A DNA stretch of 64,000 bases from Bernardetia sp042180575 (GCF_042180575.1 NZ_CP170094.1:3968001-4032000); one strand, 5' to 3'. Positions 27,296-36,925 are shown, numbered from the stretch's first letter. Numbers and translations: made by a program. Notes: generated by a model not told the origin, from the sequence alone.

Positions 27296-27337
27296 AATTC
27301 CTCATTCCAATCAAAAAAAGGAATGAGGAGTTTTTTT
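27296..27337 (+). terminator. Terminator after the toxin-antitoxin pair
   Basis: CTCATTCC pairs with GGAATGAG across AATCAAAAAAA, then TTTTTTT. It is nearly the same sequence as the hairpin at 26515-26556. Confidence 0.85.
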
Positions 27338-27457
27338 ATCTTGAAAAATAAAAATATATTTGATACTCAAAGTAAATAAATACAAATCTATTATTTTCTA
27401 AACCAATCATATAATTGTAAAGTTACTGTTTCATTATTCTATAATCATTTTTTGTAA

Positions 27458-27503
27458 CAGCCTTTGTTGGTGTTTTAGCGTAGCGACACCAACAAAAACA
27501 CGA
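27458..27503 (+). repeat. Dispersed palindromic repeat, GTTGGTGT family, copy 2
   Basis: TTTGTTGGTGT (27463-27473) pairs with ACACCAACAAA (27486-27496); the loop contains AGCGTAGCGA. The inverted complement of the copy at 62345-62386 matches most positions. Confidence 0.7.
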
Positions 27504-27514
27504 TTTTTTAAACT

Positions 27515-28720
27515 ATGAAACAGAACAAAATTAGACCATCAAAATCAGTAGTGGCATATCTACTAATCCTTGTCATTTTACCATTTTTTGTTTTTACTTC
27601 TTGCAACGATAAAGGAAGACAAGCAAGAGCAAAAGACACAAATACAATCGGAAACGCACAAAAACCCGATGACACTACTACAAGCCGTTTGCCATTAGAT
27701 AAAATAAAACTACCCAAAGGATTCAAGATAGAACTCTATGCAGACATTCCGAATGCTCGTTCGTTGGCACTTTCTCCTGACGGAACTCTTTTTGTGGGAA
27801 ACAGAAGTGAAGATAAAGTCTATGCCATTACAGATAAAAATAAGGATGGAAAAGCTGATAAAGTTTTTGTGATTGCTGAAAATATGAATACGCCAAATGG
27901 TGTAGCTTTCAAAAACGGCGATTTGTATGTTGCAGAAATAGACAAAATTTGGAAGTTTGAAAACATAGAGCAAAACTTAGAAAGTCCTCCCAAACCTATT
28001 TTGATTACTGATAAATTCCCAACAGACAAGCATCATGGTTGGAAATTTATTGCTTTTTCTCCAGAAGGAAAACTCTATGTTCCTGTGGGTGCGCCTTGTA
28101 ATATTTGTGAGAGTGAAAAGTCGATTTATGCCTCCATTACAAGAATAAATCCTAATGGTTCGGATTTTGAAATTTTTGCAGAAGGAATACGTAATACTGT
28201 TGGTTTTGATTGGCATCCACAGACAGGCGAACTTTGGTTTACTGACAACGGAAGAGATAGAATGAATGACACCACGCCAGCCGACGAACTCAATTTTGCT
28301 CCCAAAAAAGGACTTCATTTTGGCTATCCCTATTGTCATGCAGGCGATGTGAAAGACCCAAAATTTGGAGATAAAAGAAGTTGTGATGAGTTTGTGCCAC
28401 CAGTTCAGAAATTAGTGGCTCATACGGCAGCTTTAGGAATGCGTTTTTATACAGGAAATCAGTTTCCACAAGAATATAAAAATCAGATTTTTATTGCCGA
28501 ACATGGTTCTTGGAATCGCTCTAATAAAGTAGGTTACCGTGTTACTTTAGTAAAACTAGAAGGGAATAAAGCTATTAGTTATGAACCTTTCGCAACAGGG
28601 TGGTTAGAAGGAGAAGAAAATTGGGGAAGACCTGTCGATGTCATTGTCAATCATGAAGGTGTGCTATTGGTTTCTGATGATTATGCAGGAGCAGTTTATA
28701 AAATTAGCTATCAGAAGTAA
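27515..28720 (+). CDS. PQQ-dependent sugar dehydrogenase-like lipoprotein
   Basis: The 401-residue protein has a lipoprotein signal (FVFTSCNDKG). Its six-bladed propeller resembles soluble glucose/sorbosone dehydrogenases: LPKGFKIELYAD, SLALSPDGTLFVGNR, HHGWKFIAFSPEGKLYVPVG, NTVGFDWHPQTGELWFTDNGRD, GSWNRSNKVGYRV and VDVIVNHEGVLLVSDDYAG. Such proteins oxidise sugars in the periplasm with PQQ, although many Bacteroidota relatives have no proven activity. A C-P-x-N-I-C pair (APCNICESE) is present in one loop. It lies between a palindromic repeat and an IS element that sits just downstream. Confidence 0.85.
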   Translation: MKQNKIRPSKSVVAYLLILVILPFFVFTSCNDKGRQARAKDTNTIGNAQKPDDTTTSRLPLDKIKLPKGFKIELYADIPNARSLALSPDGTLFVGNRSEDKVYAITDKNKDGKADKVFVIAENMNTPNGVAFKNGDLYVAEIDKIWKFENIEQNLESPPKPILITDKFPTDKHHGWKFIAFSPEGKLYVPVGAPCNICESEKSIYASITRINPNGSDFEIFAEGIRNTVGFDWHPQTGELWFTDNGRDRMNDTTPADELNFAPKKGLHFGYPYCHAGDVKDPKFGDKRSCDEFVPPVQKLVAHTAALGMRFYTGNQFPQEYKNQIFIAEHGSWNRSNKVGYRVTLVKLEGNKAISYEPFATGWLEGEENWGRPVDVIVNHEGVLLVSDDYAGAVYKISYQK

Positions 28721-28743
28721 TTTTGCTCAAAAAACCACAATAA

Positions 28744-29674
28744 GAGCGTGTTTAAAAATTTTCTCTATCTAATCTAGCTAAAATTATAGTAATAAATACA
28801 CTTTGTATAAAAGCTACAGAAGATTGTATTGTTTTTTCGTAATCTTTGGCTAATCTACGGAAAAAATTGAACCATCCAAACGACCTTTCCACTTGCCACC
28901 TTCCCTTTTGAGGAACAAATCCTTTCTCATTAGGTGGACGTTGTGTAATTTCAACCTTCCATTTGTACCATGCTGCACATTCTTTGAAATATCCTTTGTA
29001 AGCACTATCTGCGAAAATAATTTCTAGCTCTGAAGCTACTTCTTCTAATTGAGAAAATAGTTCAATACCTTCATTTCCATCATAAGTATTTGCTGCTGAT
29101 ACGTGAATAGCAAGAGGTAATCCTAAGCTATCTACTGCAATATGACGCTTACGCCCATTAATTTTTTTAAAACCGTCTATGCCTACTTCTTCATTTATAA
29201 AAGCAGCTATTTTAACACTTTGACTGTCTACTGCACAAGTGGTAGGAGAAACATTACGCTCTTGCCTAACTCGTTCTAAACCAACAAGATGATTTAAAAT
29301 AAATGTTAGAACTCCCTTTTTTTGCCATTTACGAAAGTAATAATAGACTAGTTCCCAAGGTGGAAAACAAGAGTCTAAATTACGCCATTGAGTTCCTGTA
29401 CGAGTTATTTTTAAGATTCCATCAAGAACATTTCGCAAAGAATGCTTACGTTTTCTTGGTTTATCTAAAAGATTTTTTATAATTTCCCATTGAGAATTTG
29501 TCAAGGGTTTAAAACTGCGCTGTAGGAAGCGACGTTGTTGCCTAGAAGTTGTTGTTTTTTGTTCTTTCATTTAACAAAAGTACTACTTCTTCTACAAATT
29601 CTCATTTTATTTAACTTTGTAAAGTGATATTAGTGAAATTGCAAATTTTGGCAAAATAAAATTTAAACACGCTC
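28744..29674 (-). mobile_element. IS5-family insertion sequence, complete
   Basis: Terminal inverted repeats start GAGCGTGTTTAAA at the left (28744) and, on the other strand, at the right (29674). They flank a single transposase gene. A TAA is duplicated on both sides (28741-28743 and 29675-29677), fitting the 3-bp target duplications of IS5-type elements. Length 931 bp, normal for the IS1031-like group. It looks intact. Confidence 0.88.
28752..29570 (-). CDS. IS5-family DDE transposase
   Basis: The 272-residue single-frame transposase has an N-terminal DUF4096-type region (LTNSQWEIIKNLL, WRNLDSCFPPWELVYYYFRKW) and the catalytic triad. The first D is in CAVDSQSVK, the second in IIFADSAYKG, and the E in RWQVERSFGWFNFFRRL. 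INGRKRHIAVDSLGLPL is typical of the family. It fills the IS at 28744-29674 and appears functional. It may interrupt the regulatory region of the following secreted-protein gene. Confidence 0.93.
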   Translation of the reverse strand: MKEQKTTTSRQQRRFLQRSFKPLTNSQWEIIKNLLDKPRKRKHSLRNVLDGILKITRTGTQWRNLDSCFPPWELVYYYFRKWQKKGVLTFILNHLVGLERVRQERNVSPTTCAVDSQSVKIAAFINEEVGIDGFKKINGRKRHIAVDSLGLPLAIHVSAANTYDGNEGIELFSQLEEVASELEIIFADSAYKGYFKECAAWYKWKVEITQRPPNEKGFVPQKGRWQVERSFGWFNFFRRLAKDYEKTIQSSVAFIQSVFITIILARLDRENF

Positions 29675-29834
29675 TAAATCTACTTTTTCTTTTTAAAAAA
29701 ACGTAATTTAATGAATAATTACGAACTGCTAAAGTAGCGAGTTTAATTAAAAATAGTGAATATCAGTAAATTACAAATTTGAAAATGGTAATTTATTTAA
29801 TTCTGTTTTCTCAAACAACTTCATTCAAATCTTT

Positions 29835-31052
29835 ATGACACAAAAAGTATATTTATTGGTTTTGTTTATTTTTCTAAGTGCAAGACCTTTGTATGCACAA
29901 ATTCCAATGAGTTGGGATTTAAAACTTGATACCATTGAAGTAGAGAAGTATAATATCAAATGGGAGAAAAATAAGATATATCTACGGACTAATTATGGAG
30001 GGTATAAGATAGTGAATGCAGCCTCTACAAATCAGATAAAAAATAATATTATATCTAAAGTGGAGATGATATATACTGATTTTCCAAAAGGGAAAGACCT
30101 AACTTTACTTACAAAAAAACGCCTTGCACATCTGTATTTGTTGATGCCAGAATTATTTGATAAACCTTGGATTGAATGGGTTTTTGTAAAACAAACTGGA
30201 ATAAATAATATTTCTGCTGCCCACTCTCATTTTCATGGATTTGTGATACATTTAAAAAGTGGAAGTCCTCCAAATGCTATTGTTCAGTTACCTAAAGAAG
30301 TTATCAAGAAGTTAGAAAAAATAAAAGTAAAAGTAGAAGCAGGTAATAAAAACACACTAGATACACGTATAAAGAATATTTTAGAAGGAAAGAATGTCAA
30401 AATTTCTAATTTAAAGATGAACAACAAAGCCAGTATGGTGTATAATCACATGGACTTTGAAGAAAAGAAAAATACCATAGAAATAATAGAAGGAGTAGTC
30501 ATGACTACTGGACATGCTGAAAATGCCATAGGACCAAACAACTCGCCTTCTATTACCCACGTATGGAGCAACGACACTACAGCAGATAAAGATTTAATGA
30601 AGAGTGCAGGCAAAGATGCTCTTTTATTTGACCCTTGTATTATGGAATTTGATATTGAAATTAATGCTGATACACTAATAGTAGAGTATGTTTTTGCCTC
30701 AGAGGAATATCCTGAGTTTTTAGATTATCACGATATATTTGGTATTTATATTAGTCAAGAAGGCAGCAAAAATGCAAAAAATATAGCGTTCGTACCCAAT
30801 AGCACTTTACCTGTTTCGGTAGGAAATATCAATCATATTACCAACAATGACTACTACATTGCCAACTCGTGGGACAAAGATTTGTACTTATTCAAAGCAT
30901 GGCAATATGATGGCTTTTCAACTCTCTTGGAAGCCAAAATTCTGTTGGAGAGAGGTAAAAAATATCATATAAAAATTGCCATTGCAGATTTTGGAGACCC
31001 CTTTTTTGATAGTGCTGTATTTTTAAAGGCAAAAGGAGTCAAAGCACGGTAA
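29835..31052 (+). CDS. Secreted choice-of-anchor-L domain protein
   Basis: The 405-residue protein has a signal peptide (MTQKVYLLVLFIFLSARPLYAQ). Its C-terminal half is a choice-of-anchor-L domain: LFDPCIMEFDIEI, VEYVFASEEYPEFLD, HDIFGIYIS, IAFVPNSTLPVSVGNINH and KIAIADFGDPFFDSAVFLK. This domain is usually followed by a sorting or anchoring signal, but here the protein ends directly after it with no T9SS C-terminal domain. The N-terminal 200 residues show no known domain. It is probably an exported surface or periplasmic protein of unknown binding role. The IS lies about 160 bases upstream. Confidence 0.72.
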   Translation: MTQKVYLLVLFIFLSARPLYAQIPMSWDLKLDTIEVEKYNIKWEKNKIYLRTNYGGYKIVNAASTNQIKNNIISKVEMIYTDFPKGKDLTLLTKKRLAHLYLLMPELFDKPWIEWVFVKQTGINNISAAHSHFHGFVIHLKSGSPPNAIVQLPKEVIKKLEKIKVKVEAGNKNTLDTRIKNILEGKNVKISNLKMNNKASMVYNHMDFEEKKNTIEIIEGVVMTTGHAENAIGPNNSPSITHVWSNDTTADKDLMKSAGKDALLFDPCIMEFDIEINADTLIVEYVFASEEYPEFLDYHDIFGIYISQEGSKNAKNIAFVPNSTLPVSVGNINHITNNDYYIANSWDKDLYLFKAWQYDGFSTLLEAKILLERGKKYHIKIAIADFGDPFFDSAVFLKAKGVKAR

Positions 31053-31250
31053 ATAGTGTTTTTTTAAAAGGTTGTCGGAAAATAGAAACTAACTTTTTCG
31101 CCTTAAAAAATCACAATAAATCTAGTTTTTCTTTAAAAAATGTAACCTAATTCAAGACATAACAACGTATTGAGGTAATTATTTGTGCCTTTACTTTTTG
31201 TATCGTAATTTGTAAACAAATAAAAGAATTTTTAAGAAAAAAATCTATGC

Positions 31251-31276
31251 CGTTGTCGGTGTCCCCACTGACGACA
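31251..31276. promoter_or_regulatory. GC-rich hairpin in the leader of the Tricorn-like gene
   Basis: GTTGTCGGTG pairs with CACTGACGAC (10 bp with G-U pairs) around TCCC, about 20 bases before the ATG. It could act on RNA stability or translation, or be a REP-like repeat. Confidence 0.45.
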
Positions 31277-31294
31277 TAACTTTAACTTCAAACT

Positions 31295-34200
31295 ATGTCC
31301 TTTTTACAAATCTCAAATTTTATACATAAAACCAAAAAAATAGGTTTAGCCTTGGCTATTGCTTCTACTGGTTTTGTAACTGCTTTTGCACAACAAGCCG
31401 AAAAACCTTTTTTGCGTTATCCTGCCATTAGTCCAGATGGACAGACGGTTGCTTTTTCGTTTCAAGGCGATATTTGGTCTGTACCTGTTTCGGGTGGAAA
31501 TGCTACTCGCCTAACAATTCATGAAGCCTACGAATTTAATCCTCATTTTAGTCCAGATGGAAAGATGATTGCCTTTCAAGGCGACCGTTATGGAAATGAT
31601 GATGTTTTTGTAATGGAAACTGTTGGTTCAATGCCAATGCGACTTACTTACCGTTCTTCAGGAGATAATTTAGCAGGTTGGACAAATGATAATTCGCTTT
31701 TATTTACTGCTCGTCGTGATTTTGCACAAGCAGAATGGGCGCACGAAATTCAGAAAGTTTCTGCAACAGGAGGAACACCAGAACGCTATTTTGATGCGCT
31801 TGGTTATACGCCTTCGATGTCGCCAGATGGGCGTTTTGTGGCGTATGTAGATGGTTATAACAAGCCACACAGAAAAAATTATCGTGGTGCTGCCAATCGT
31901 GATATATATTTATACGATACCAAAACCAAAAAATACACACAACTTACGACTTTTCAAGGGAATGATATGCACCCAGATTGGTCAGATAGTCGTACTTTAT
32001 TTTTTGTAAGTGAAGCTGATGAAAGTTATAATTTATATAAAATTAATCTGACAGATGAAGGAGCAATAAATGGAACTACTCAACAACTTACTACTTTCAA
32101 AGATGATGGAGTTCGTCATTTTGATGTTAGTAAAGACGGAAAAACTATTGTTTTGGAGCAAGGAACAGGTGTTTTCAAATTAGATGTCGATTCTAAAAAA
32201 ATTGAACCATTAAATGTAAATGTAACCTACGATTATCGTTTTGACCCAATAGAAAGAAAAACATATAGTAATCGTTTGCAAGAATATTCTGTTTCTCCGA
32301 ATGGAAAATTAGTAACTTTTGCAGTTCGTGGAGAAGTATTTTTGATGGAAAATGACAAAGAAAACAAAAGAACGGTAAGACTTACAAACAGTGCTTTTCG
32401 TGAGCAAGAAGTTGCTTTTCTGAATGATTCTACTGTTTTGTTAGTTTCTGATAGAGAAGGACAAAAAGACATTTTTATGGTAAATTCTGCCGATGCAAAG
32501 AAAAATGGTCTTTTCGAAACTCTAAAATACAAAACTACACGACTTACAGAAACTCCTGCACACGAAGATAATTTGACCGTTTCGCCTAATGGAAAAAAGA
32601 TTTCTTTTACTCGTTCGAATAAACTCATTATTGCTGATATTGATGGAAAAACAGGCAAAATAGCAAATGAAAAAGTTATTTTAGAAGGTTGGAATTCGGC
32701 TAGTGGATTGCAATGGTCGCCTGATAGTAAATGGATTGCATACAGTCAAGAAGATTTGAATTTTAATGCAGAAGTCTATATTGCAGCAGCAGATGGAAGC
32801 AAAAAACCAGTAAATATTAGTTATCATCCTCGTATTGATAGCGAACCTTTTTGGAGTAAAGATGGAAGCAAATTAGGTTTTATTTCAGAGCGTAATAATG
32901 GAGATGCTGATGTTTGGTTTGTTTGGTTGAATAAAACAGACTGGCAAAAAACAAAAAGCGACTGGGAAGAAAAGGTAAATTATGGCGATGAGCCAAAGGA
33001 AGAAGAGAAAAAAGACGACGATAAAAAGGACAAAGACAAAGATAAGGAGAAGAAAAAAGAAGTAGAACCTATCCAAATTGATTTTGATAGAATCCACGAA
33101 CGCCTTGTACAAGTAACCATGATGAACGGAAATGAGTCTGATTTAGTAATTTCTGATGATGGCGAAACGTTTTATTTTGTTACTAATCGTGGTGGTTGGT
33201 CTGCTTCTACTGACGACCAAGATTTATATTCTGTAAAATGGAATGGCGATGAGCGTAAATCAATTACACAAGGAGGAACAACGCCTTACGGTGTGAGTAT
33301 GTCGCCTGATGGAAAGGAATTATTTTATGTTGCTCGTGGTGGTTCGCTTTTCAAAGTTCCTGTTGCAAGTGGAAAACCTGAAGGATTGCCTTTTTCTGCT
33401 CGTATGGAAATTGATTACGAAAAAGAAAGAGAAGGAATCTTTAATGAAGTTTGGAGTTTGATAAACGAGCGTTTTTATGACCCTAACTTTCACGGCGAAA
33501 ACTGGGAAGCATTAGGCAAAAAATATAAAGACTGGACTCAAAAAGCATCTTCTGAACGTGATTTTCAAGAAATTATGAATTTGATGTTGGGAGAACTCAA
33601 TGCAAGTCACATGGGATATTATGCAGGAGATAGGGCGGATACACAAAAAGAACGTACAGGTCTTTTAGGAACTGAAATTGTCATGACAAAAGATGGTGCA
33701 AAAGTAATGCGTGTCATTCCAAATAGTCCTGCTGATAAAGAATTTAGTAAAATAATGGTAGGCGATGTTATTACTTCGGTAGATGGACAAGAGGTAAAAA
33801 TGAATGAAAATTTCTATAACCTTTTTGCTGATAAGTCTGATATTCGTACTGTTTTGGGTGTCAAGAATGCCAAAGGAGAAACGAGAGAAGTTGTTATTCG
33901 TCCTGTGTCTTCTTTGAATGATGAATTGTATGAAGAATGGGTAAGAGAACGCCAAAAATTAACCGAAAAGTATTCAAATGGCAAGCTCGGTTATATTCAT
34001 ATTGAAGGTATGAACTGGCAGAGTTTTGAGCGTTTTGAAAGAGAATTGGCTGCACAAGGCGAAGGAAAAGAAGGTTTAGTTATTGATGTTCGTTTTAATG
34101 GTGGTGGCTGGACTACTGATTATTTGATGGCAATTTTGACGACCAAACAACACGCTTATACTGTTCCTAGAGGTGCAACGGAAGACTTGAAAAACCAAAA

Positions 34201-34606
34201 AGATTTTGCAGGTTATTATCCGTATGGTGAGCGTTTGCCTTTCCCTGTTTGGACAAAACCTTCTATCGCTCTTTGTAATGCCAATAGTTATTCGAATGCT
34301 GAGATTTTCTCTCATGCTTACAAAACGTTAGGTTTGGGTACTCTTGTTGGTCAACCTACTTTTGGAGCTGTGATTTCTACTGGTGGTGCATCTTTGGTAG
34401 ATGGTTCTTTTGTTCGTTTGCCATTCAGAGGTTGGTATGTGAAAGGCTCTGGAATGAATATGGAAAATAACGGAGCGCAGCCTGATGTACTTGTAGAAAA
34501 CTCTCCGAATGCAAAAGCAAATAATGAAGACGAGCAGTTACAAAAATCTGTTGAAATTTTATTGAAGCAAATTGCAGAGAAGAAAACAGATAGTGGAAAA
34601 CCGTAA
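31295..34606 (+). CDS. Tricorn-like S41 protease, exported
   Basis: The 1103-residue protein has a signal peptide ending near AFAQQ and then two PD40/WD40-type propellers (SPDGKMIAFQGDRYGNDD, SPDGRFVAYVDG, SPNGKKISFTRS, SPDSKWIAYSQED). A Lys/Glu/Asp-rich linker (about 565-595) follows, then a second group of blades. A core helical domain comes next (EIMNLMLGELNASHMGYY), then PDZ (about 785-870, PNSPADKEFSKIMVGDVITS) and an S41 protease domain. The catalytic serine lies in LCNANSYSNAEIF (near residue 1000). This is the order of archaeal tricorn protease, but here it has a signal sequence, so it works in the periplasm or outside on peptides. It stands alone and is followed by a strong terminator. 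Confidence 0.9.
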   Translation: MSFLQISNFIHKTKKIGLALAIASTGFVTAFAQQAEKPFLRYPAISPDGQTVAFSFQGDIWSVPVSGGNATRLTIHEAYEFNPHFSPDGKMIAFQGDRYGNDDVFVMETVGSMPMRLTYRSSGDNLAGWTNDNSLLFTARRDFAQAEWAHEIQKVSATGGTPERYFDALGYTPSMSPDGRFVAYVDGYNKPHRKNYRGAANRDIYLYDTKTKKYTQLTTFQGNDMHPDWSDSRTLFFVSEADESYNLYKINLTDEGAINGTTQQLTTFKDDGVRHFDVSKDGKTIVLEQGTGVFKLDVDSKKIEPLNVNVTYDYRFDPIERKTYSNRLQEYSVSPNGKLVTFAVRGEVFLMENDKENKRTVRLTNSAFREQEVAFLNDSTVLLVSDREGQKDIFMVNSADAKKNGLFETLKYKTTRLTETPAHEDNLTVSPNGKKISFTRSNKLIIADIDGKTGKIANEKVILEGWNSASGLQWSPDSKWIAYSQEDLNFNAEVYIAAADGSKKPVNISYHPRIDSEPFWSKDGSKLGFISERNNGDADVWFVWLNKTDWQKTKSDWEEKVNYGDEPKEEEKKDDDKKDKDKDKEKKKEVEPIQIDFDRIHERLVQVTMMNGNESDLVISDDGETFYFVTNRGGWSASTDDQDLYSVKWNGDERKSITQGGTTPYGVSMSPDGKELFYVARGGSLFKVPVASGKPEGLPFSARMEIDYEKEREGIFNEVWSLINERFYDPNFHGENWEALGKKYKDWTQKASSERDFQEIMNLMLGELNASHMGYYAGDRADTQKERTGLLGTEIVMTKDGAKVMRVIPNSPADKEFSKIMVGDVITSVDGQEVKMNENFYNLFADKSDIRTVLGVKNAKGETREVVIRPVSSLNDELYEEWVRERQKLTEKYSNGKLGYIHIEGMNWQSFERFERELAAQGEGKEGLVIDVRFNGGGWTTDYLMAILTTKQHAYTVPRGATEDLKNQKDFAGYYPYGERLPFPVWTKPSIALCNANSYSNAEIFSHAYKTLGLGTLVGQPTFGAVISTGGASLVDGSFVRLPFRGWYVKGSGMNMENNGAQPDVLVENSPNAKANNEDEQLQKSVEILLKQIAEKKTDSGKP

Positions 34607-34638
34607 GCAGCCGATACTTTCCAAGTGTCGTAAACAAC

Positions 34639-34680
34639 AAAAAGGCTTTGTATCATTTTTTTTGATAGAAAGCCTTTTTT
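34639..34680 (+). terminator. Terminator, repeated hairpin family, copy 2
   Basis: AAAAGGCTTTG and a matching AAAGCCTTTT arm close around a TATCATTTTTTTTGATA core. It ends the Tricorn-like gene. Confidence 0.8.
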
Positions 34681-34714
34681 CTTATCTTTAATTTGAACTT
34701 CTAAAAATAAAAAT

Positions 34715-35272
34715 ATGAAACACTTATTTTACCTTTGCTCTGCCCTGCTTTTCTGTCTTGGAATTATTCTTTACAAACAAACTCCTACATATAATCCATT
34801 TGATGATGTATTTGACATTGATACAAATCAACTCACAGAATGTGATACTATTATTGGAAGTTGTGGTTATTTTAATGTCCAACCAAAAACTGATAAACGT
34901 TTAAAAGTTTTTTACACAGTTTTTCTTGGAGATATAGATGGAAAAGGTTTTGTATATACAGGAGATACGATTTCCATTCCTTATAATGACACTATTTTTT
35001 TAGACTCGATAATGAATCTACCTATTAATAAAAAAGAATTTAATAAGGCATTGAGTGAATTTGGATACTCTTATTTAGATAAAATTAGTGGTGAATATAG
35101 AGATGAAATTAGAATCATTCATAGAATTAACTTTGACACACTAAAAGCTCATATTTTTTGGGAAGGTTTGGAAGGTGATTCTACAAAAATTATTCGTTTA
35201 ATACAATACAATAAATCTAAACCTACTATCACTTGGAGCGAAGAGAGTGGATATATAATTAGGAGTTACTGA
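34715..35272 (+). CDS. Exported protein of unknown function
   Basis: The 185-residue protein begins with one hydrophobic segment (KHLFYLCSALLFCLGIILY), which could be an uncleaved signal anchor. The rest is polar and beta-rich: DTNQLTECDTIIGSCGYF, GDIDGKGFVYTGDTISIP, and RIIHRINFDTLKAHIFWE. No family is recognised. It has two cysteines close together (CDTIIGSC) that might form a disulfide. The upstream terminator and the following 60-base gap before a convergent gene make it monocistronic. Confidence 0.6.
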   Translation: MKHLFYLCSALLFCLGIILYKQTPTYNPFDDVFDIDTNQLTECDTIIGSCGYFNVQPKTDKRLKVFYTVFLGDIDGKGFVYTGDTISIPYNDTIFLDSIMNLPINKKEFNKALSEFGYSYLDKISGEYRDEIRIIHRINFDTLKAHIFWEGLEGDSTKIIRLIQYNKSKPTITWSEESGYIIRSY

Positions 35273-35335
35273 TAGAACAAAAGGCTTTATTTTATTCTTT
35301 CGATATAAAATATTCAGTTAAGTAGCTAGTAAAAA

Positions 35336-36265
35336 TCATTTATTTAATGAATCTGCTATTTTCTGTATTTCTTCAATAGAAAGTTTAGTTATTTTAGATG
35401 TAACTTCAATAGACAACCCCTCAAGAAGAGCATTTTTAGCATTTTCTATTTGATTAATTTCTCTACCTTCTTTTATCCCCTTTTTTAGCCCTTTTTCTTC
35501 TCCTTCTTTCAAGGATTCTTTTTTTGCTGTATCAATTACATTTTTTATATCCCTATAATACTTCAAACTATCTTCATACGCCATTCTTTGTTTTTTATCA
35601 AATTTGGCTAATTCAGCAGTTTGGAAAACCTTATCAAAAATTCGTTCTTGTAATTTTTGTGGTCTATTTTTAAATTTTTGTAGATTTTTTATGATATAAA
35701 ACCATTTGTCCTCATACGTTTCCAACTCTTCTTCTTGTTTATCAAATAAAGGAATTTGAATGTATATATAAGTCAGTTTGTCATAAAAAACTTCGTGTGT
35801 ATCAGTATTTAGTAATTTTACATTTATTTTTACGGGTTCTTTATCTTCTATCTCCCGTTTTTTTGCTGAATACGAATTATCATCAATCAAAAAATCTAAG
35901 ATAGAAACGGTATAAACTGCCTTTAATTTAAAATTCCAATCTCCTGTTATTGCTTGTTCTTGAAGAGGAAAGGTAGAATAAAAAATGGTTTGTTCTTTGA
36001 AAAATTCTTGTCTTGCTTTTTGTAATTCTACTATAAATTTCTCTCCTTTTTCATTCTCACAATACAAATCATAAATTACTTTTCTATCCATTTTAGCCTG
36101 TCCAAGATATTCTGTTTTGAGATATTTGAGGTCAGTAATAGTAGCTTCTTTTGGTAAAACAGAATTTAGGAAATGAATCAATAAATCTTTATTTACATCA
36201 GAACCAAATAGTTTTTTAAAACCAAAATCAGTAAATGGGTTCAAATACTTTTCTTGTGTGGACAT
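35336..36265 (-). CDS. Rpn-family PD-(D/E)XK nuclease
   Basis: The 309-residue protein starts with the family block YLNPFTDFGFKKLFGSD and continues HFLNSVLP. The nuclease core is D66 in VIYDLYCENEKGEKF followed by E80-L-Q82 in IVELQKA, a Gln variant of the E-x-K. The C-terminal third is a charged coil (KEGEEKGLKKGIKEGRE). It belongs to the PF12784 group, once called putative transposases. Rpn relatives promote recombination and, in E. coli, act in phage defence with an internal short product as inhibitor. An internally deleted relative lies at 55289-55606. It is monocistronic. Confidence 0.82.
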   Translation of the reverse strand: MSTQEKYLNPFTDFGFKKLFGSDVNKDLLIHFLNSVLPKEATITDLKYLKTEYLGQAKMDRKVIYDLYCENEKGEKFIVELQKARQEFFKEQTIFYSTFPLQEQAITGDWNFKLKAVYTVSILDFLIDDNSYSAKKREIEDKEPVKINVKLLNTDTHEVFYDKLTYIYIQIPLFDKQEEELETYEDKWFYIIKNLQKFKNRPQKLQERIFDKVFQTAELAKFDKKQRMAYEDSLKYYRDIKNVIDTAKKESLKEGEEKGLKKGIKEGREINQIENAKNALLEGLSIEVTSKITKLSIEEIQKIADSLNK

Positions 36266-36354
36266 AATTCTATATTTTCAAGATGAAGAAATGTGTTTAT
36301 AAATTTACAAACTAAAAGTGAAACTAGCTAATAAAGAAATCCGAATTTAGGATT

Positions 36355-36395
36355 AAAAAAGGCTTTGTATCATTTTTTTGATGCAAAGTCTTTTT
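36355..36395. terminator. Terminator-like hairpin, repeated family, copy 3
   Basis: AAAAAGGCTTTG pairs with CAAAGTCTTTTT (one G-U) around TATCATTTTTTTGATG. It lies between the divergent Rpn and OmpA genes, so it is not obviously at the end of any transcript. Confidence 0.6.
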
Positions 36396-36450
36396 ATTGA
36401 GTACTATTTTGTAATTTTATAGGAAAGCAAACTTCTAAAAAATAAATTTT

Positions 36451-36879
36451 ATGAAAAAAAACATATTCATCTTCTGTATTCTATTAATTTGTTCTAGTTT
36501 TAATCCATGTAGTTATCTTATTCATAGAGTTTATTTTGAAATAGGCTCTACAGAAATAAATGAAGAGGGAGGAAAAGAACTTTTTGCTGTATATTCTTTT
36601 CTAAAAACATATCCCCAATTTAAGATTATATTTGAAGGATATACAGACCAAGCAGAAGTTTTGAACAAAGAAGAAGCAATGGAATTGAGTTTGAAAAGGA
36701 CACAAGTTTGTAAAGATTATTTGATAGAAAGAATGTCAGACGTTTATAAAATAGAAGAACAAATTATGGTAAAAGGATATGGATATGAACAACTTTGTGT
36801 TCCCGAAACAGTAAAAGGAGAATTTTTGAAAAAAAATAGGGAAATCAATAGAAGAGTAGAAATTAGAGTAACTCGCTAG
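36451..36879 (+). CDS. Small OmpA-like domain protein
   Basis: The 142-residue protein has a signal peptide with a possible lipobox-like NPCS (Cys20). The rest is a lone OmpA_C domain: YFEIGSTEINEEGGKEL, IIFEGYTDQAEVLNKEEA, LSLKRTQVCKDYL and NRRVEIRVTR. The G-H-T-D peptidoglycan motif is changed to G-Y-T-D, so diaminopimelate binding may be weakened. It is far shorter than the PorE-like protein at 698. Terminators of the same repeat family lie on both sides. Confidence 0.75.
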   Translation: MKKNIFIFCILLICSSFNPCSYLIHRVYFEIGSTEINEEGGKELFAVYSFLKTYPQFKIIFEGYTDQAEVLNKEEAMELSLKRTQVCKDYLIERMSDVYKIEEQIMVKGYGYEQLCVPETVKGEFLKKNREINRRVEIRVTR

Positions 36880-36884
36880 AATAT

Positions 36885-36925
36885 AAAAAGGCTTTGATTC
36901 ATTTTTTTGAAACAAAGCCTTTTTT
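36885..36925 (+). terminator. Terminator, repeated hairpin family, copy 4
   Basis: AAAAAGGCTTTG pairs with CAAAGCCTTTTTT around ATTCATTTTTTTGAAA. It ends the small OmpA gene. Confidence 0.85.
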
